This document shows positions 62,363 to 64,000 of a stretch of 64,000 bases of DNA, piece after piece (position 1 is the stretch's first letter; each line of letters begins with the position of its first letter). The notes under the pieces were generated by a model. The model worked only from the letters and a program-made list of their open reading frames with translations, was not told where the DNA came from and ran no database searches. Made by a program: the position numbers and the translations under genes. Origin of the DNA: JANPPS01 sp965246835 (GTDB taxonomy: Bacteria; Pseudomonadota; Alphaproteobacteria; Acetobacterales; Acetobacteraceae). The stretch spans positions 434,001 through 498,000 of the forward strand of contig CBDFFQ010000002.1 in assembly GCA_965246835.1 (NCBI GenBank), written 5' to 3'.

Positions 62363-63055
62363 ATGACCGAGCTATACACCGCCGCCGACCTCAAGGCGCT
62401 CGAGGCGTGGGACACCCCCACGATCTGCAACGGCCTCGAATTCATCGTGCCCGAGCGCCGGGCCATCGGTTTCACGACGGAGCCGATGGTCGCCGCCGAC
62501 CGGTCATTGAAGCCGATTGTGGGCGTGGCCCGCGTCGGCACCATCCGCGCGCGGGAGGCGCCGCGCGGCCCCGTGGCGGACCGGCTCGACTGGTATGACT
62601 ACGTGGCCGAGGCCGCGTTCCCGACCGTGGTCGTGCTGCAGGACCTCGATGACCGCCCGGGTTACGGCGCCTGGTGGGGCGAGGTGCATTCCACGGTGCA
62701 CAAGGCGCTGGGGGCGCTCGGCTGCGTCACCAACGGGTCGTTCCGGGATTGCGACATGCTGGCGCCGGGGTTTCAGATCGTGGGCGGGCGCATCGGGCCC
62801 AGCCACGCGCATGTGCACCTGGTCGGCTTCGGCGCCCCGGTCAACATCTTCGGCATGAACGTGGCGCATGGGGACGTGGTGCATGCCGATTTCCACGGTG
62901 CCGTCGTAATCCCGGCAGAGGCCGTAACCCAATTACCCGGCGCCATCGCGCTCTCGATGCGGCGGGAGAAGGTGATCCTCGACATCTGCGCCAGCCCCGA
63001 TTTCTCCCCGGCCAAGCTGCGCGAAGCCGTCCGGCAATCCGGCGAGATCCACTAA
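62363..63055 (+). CDS. RraA-like protein (HMG/CHA aldolase superfamily)
   Basis: A 230-residue protein of the RraA/class II aldolase-like fold. The signature region is GYGAWWGEVHSTVHKALGALGCVTNGSFRDCD (residues about 97-128), where HMG/CHA-type pyruvate aldolases bind metal through the Asp and substrate through the Arg. CAGGGAG precedes the ATG. It is 11 bp upstream of an intradiol dioxygenase gene, which suggests a catabolic enzyme acting after aromatic ring cleavage rather than an RNase E regulator. The substrate is not known. Confidence 0.85.
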   Translation: MTELYTAADLKALEAWDTPTICNGLEFIVPERRAIGFTTEPMVAADRSLKPIVGVARVGTIRAREAPRGPVADRLDWYDYVAEAAFPTVVVLQDLDDRPGYGAWWGEVHSTVHKALGALGCVTNGSFRDCDMLAPGFQIVGGRIGPSHAHVHLVGFGAPVNIFGMNVAHGDVVHADFHGAVVIPAEAVTQLPGAIALSMRREKVILDICASPDFSPAKLREAVRQSGEIH

Positions 63056-63066
63056 GGGGAGCGGCC

Positions 63067-63936
63067 ATGCGCGACGCCGACGAGCATACCATCACCGAGG
63101 CCGTGCTGGAGCGTTTTGCGGGGACCCCCGATCCCCGCCTGCACACCCTGCTCGGTGCCCTGGTCCGCCACATGCATGCCTTCGTGCGCGAAACGGAACC
63201 GACCTTCGAGGAATGGCAGCACGCGATCGCCTATCTGACCCGCACCGGGCAGATGTGCGACGACAAGCGGCAGGAGTTCATCCTGCTGTCGGACGTGCTG
63301 GGCGTTTCGATGCTGGTGGACGCGATCAACCACCGCCAACCCGCGGGCGCCACAGAGACCACCGTGCTCGGCCCCTTCCATGTGCAGGGCGCGCCGCTTC
63401 CGGCGCATGGGGCGGACCTTGCCGTCGGCATGCCGGGCGAGCCGTTGCTGATCGAGGGCCGCGTGCTCTCCACCACCGGGGCGCCGCTGGCCGGCGCTGC
63501 GGTTGAGGTCTGGCAGTCCGACGCCGAAGGTTTTTACGACGTGCAGCGGCCCGAGCTCGATGGGCATGCGCTGCGCGCCACCTTCCACACCGACGCCGAG
63601 GGCCGGTTCCATTATTGGTCCATCAACCCGGCGCATTACCCGATCCCGGATGACGGCCCGGTCGGCGAGCTGCTGGCCGCCACGGACCGGCACCCGTTTC
63701 GCCCGGCGCATGTGCACTTCATGGTGTCGGCGCCGGGTCACGAGACGCTGGTGACGCATCTGTTCGCGGCTGACAGCCCGTATCTGGACAGCGACGCGGT
63801 ATTTGGCGTGAAGACCAGTTTGATCGAGGAGTTCGCCCCGCAACCTCCCGGCACCGCTCCGGATGGGAGGGTGCTGAGCCAGCCCTGGCGGCATCTCGCA
63901 CGGGATTTCGGGCTTAAGCCGGCCAGGGTTCCATGA
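63067..63936 (+). CDS. Intradiol ring-cleavage dioxygenase (hydroxyquinol/catechol 1,2-type)
   Basis: A 289-residue non-heme Fe(III) dioxygenase. The iron ligands are Tyr157 (EGFYDVQ), Tyr191 (HYPIPDDG), His215 and His217 (RPAHVHFMV). An N-terminal dimerisation domain precedes the core, as in hydroxyquinol and chlorocatechol 1,2-dioxygenases. GGGGAG lies before the ATG. It is coupled to the RraA-like gene and the candidate operator upstream. Hydroxyquinol is a reasonable guess; catechol is possible. After 63936 only 64 bases remain, without a feature I can support. Confidence 0.9.
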   Translation: MRDADEHTITEAVLERFAGTPDPRLHTLLGALVRHMHAFVRETEPTFEEWQHAIAYLTRTGQMCDDKRQEFILLSDVLGVSMLVDAINHRQPAGATETTVLGPFHVQGAPLPAHGADLAVGMPGEPLLIEGRVLSTTGAPLAGAAVEVWQSDAEGFYDVQRPELDGHALRATFHTDAEGRFHYWSINPAHYPIPDDGPVGELLAATDRHPFRPAHVHFMVSAPGHETLVTHLFAADSPYLDSDAVFGVKTSLIEEFAPQPPGTAPDGRVLSQPWRHLARDFGLKPARVP

Positions 63937-64000
63937 TCAGACCGACGTTCCCGGCCCGGCTCCCGGCAGCATGCGTCCCATGACCCCGTCCCGCTTGACC

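Noticed and set aside
63937..64000. Start of another gene at the right edge (ATG at 63971)
   Set aside because: Only ten codons are visible, with no ribosome binding site or motif.

Overview
The window is GC-rich bacterial chromosome, most likely from an alphaproteobacterium; Acetobacteraceae or another Rhodospirillales family would fit, but this is a guess. The supports are the codon bias, the mtaB-ftsY neighbourhood downstream of dapF, a GTTC-N7-GTTC LexA box in front of a solo dnaE2, and several Tat-type transporter binding proteins. There is no rRNA, tRNA, phage, CRISPR array or intact insertion sequence that I can support. Coding density is high and many genes are joined by 1-4 bp start/stop overlaps.

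Region by region. 1-10905: the tail of a polyprenyl diphosphate synthase, an orphan Tat-exported solute-binding protein, an FAD dehydrogenase coupled to an SDR, pyrE with a class III aminotransferase, a tartrate/isopropylmalate-type dehydrogenase, an Asp/Glu racemase, a glycerophosphodiesterase and citrate synthase. 11021-17031: a membrane-anchored staphylococcal-nuclease-like protein, a CYTH-CHAD protein with a SixA-type phosphatase, an SDR-like protein lacking the catalytic Tyr, an iron-sulfur (6-4) photolyase and a metallo-beta-lactamase-fold hydrolase. 17101-21073: a four-gene polyamine/iron-type ABC importer. 21143-23236: two divergent methyltransferases sharing a C-terminal S-x-SWR motif. 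23352-31349: an assimilatory nitrate operon (NAD(P)H oxidoreductase, NirA, an Fe-S/FAD/NADPH reductase, nitrate reductase with a C-terminal [2Fe-2S] domain, and CobA for siroheme). 31291-37349: a CinA-like protein, a prolyl oligopeptidase and dnaE2.

37350-38098 is an AT-rich gap. 38099-42073 carries ftsY, mtaB, a small exported protein, dapF and a MntA-HepT toxin-antitoxin pair that overlaps dapF. 42228-48093 carries rpmI, rplT, a ClpP-like lipoprotein, pheS, pheT and panC. 48239-55517 is a complete dipeptide-type ABC importer with two tandem binding proteins. 55514-64000 holds a Uma2 protein, a DUF892 ferritin-like protein, a form II CoxSLM-type molybdenum hydroxylase, a DadA-like oxidase, an RraA-like protein and an intradiol dioxygenase.

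The genes form functional blocks. CobA makes the siroheme precursor needed by NirA, and two different NAD(P)H oxidoreductases could feed the nitrite and nitrate reductases. Imperfect CTCCCGC-GCGGGAG palindromes recur inside three of the operons. I found no wholly new system. The least expected items are the nitrite reductase partner in which an Fe-S domain stands where CysJ has flavodoxin, a toxin gene translationally coupled to dapF, a ClpP-like lipoprotein inside the rplT-pheS locus, and a probably leaderless SOS-controlled dnaE2.
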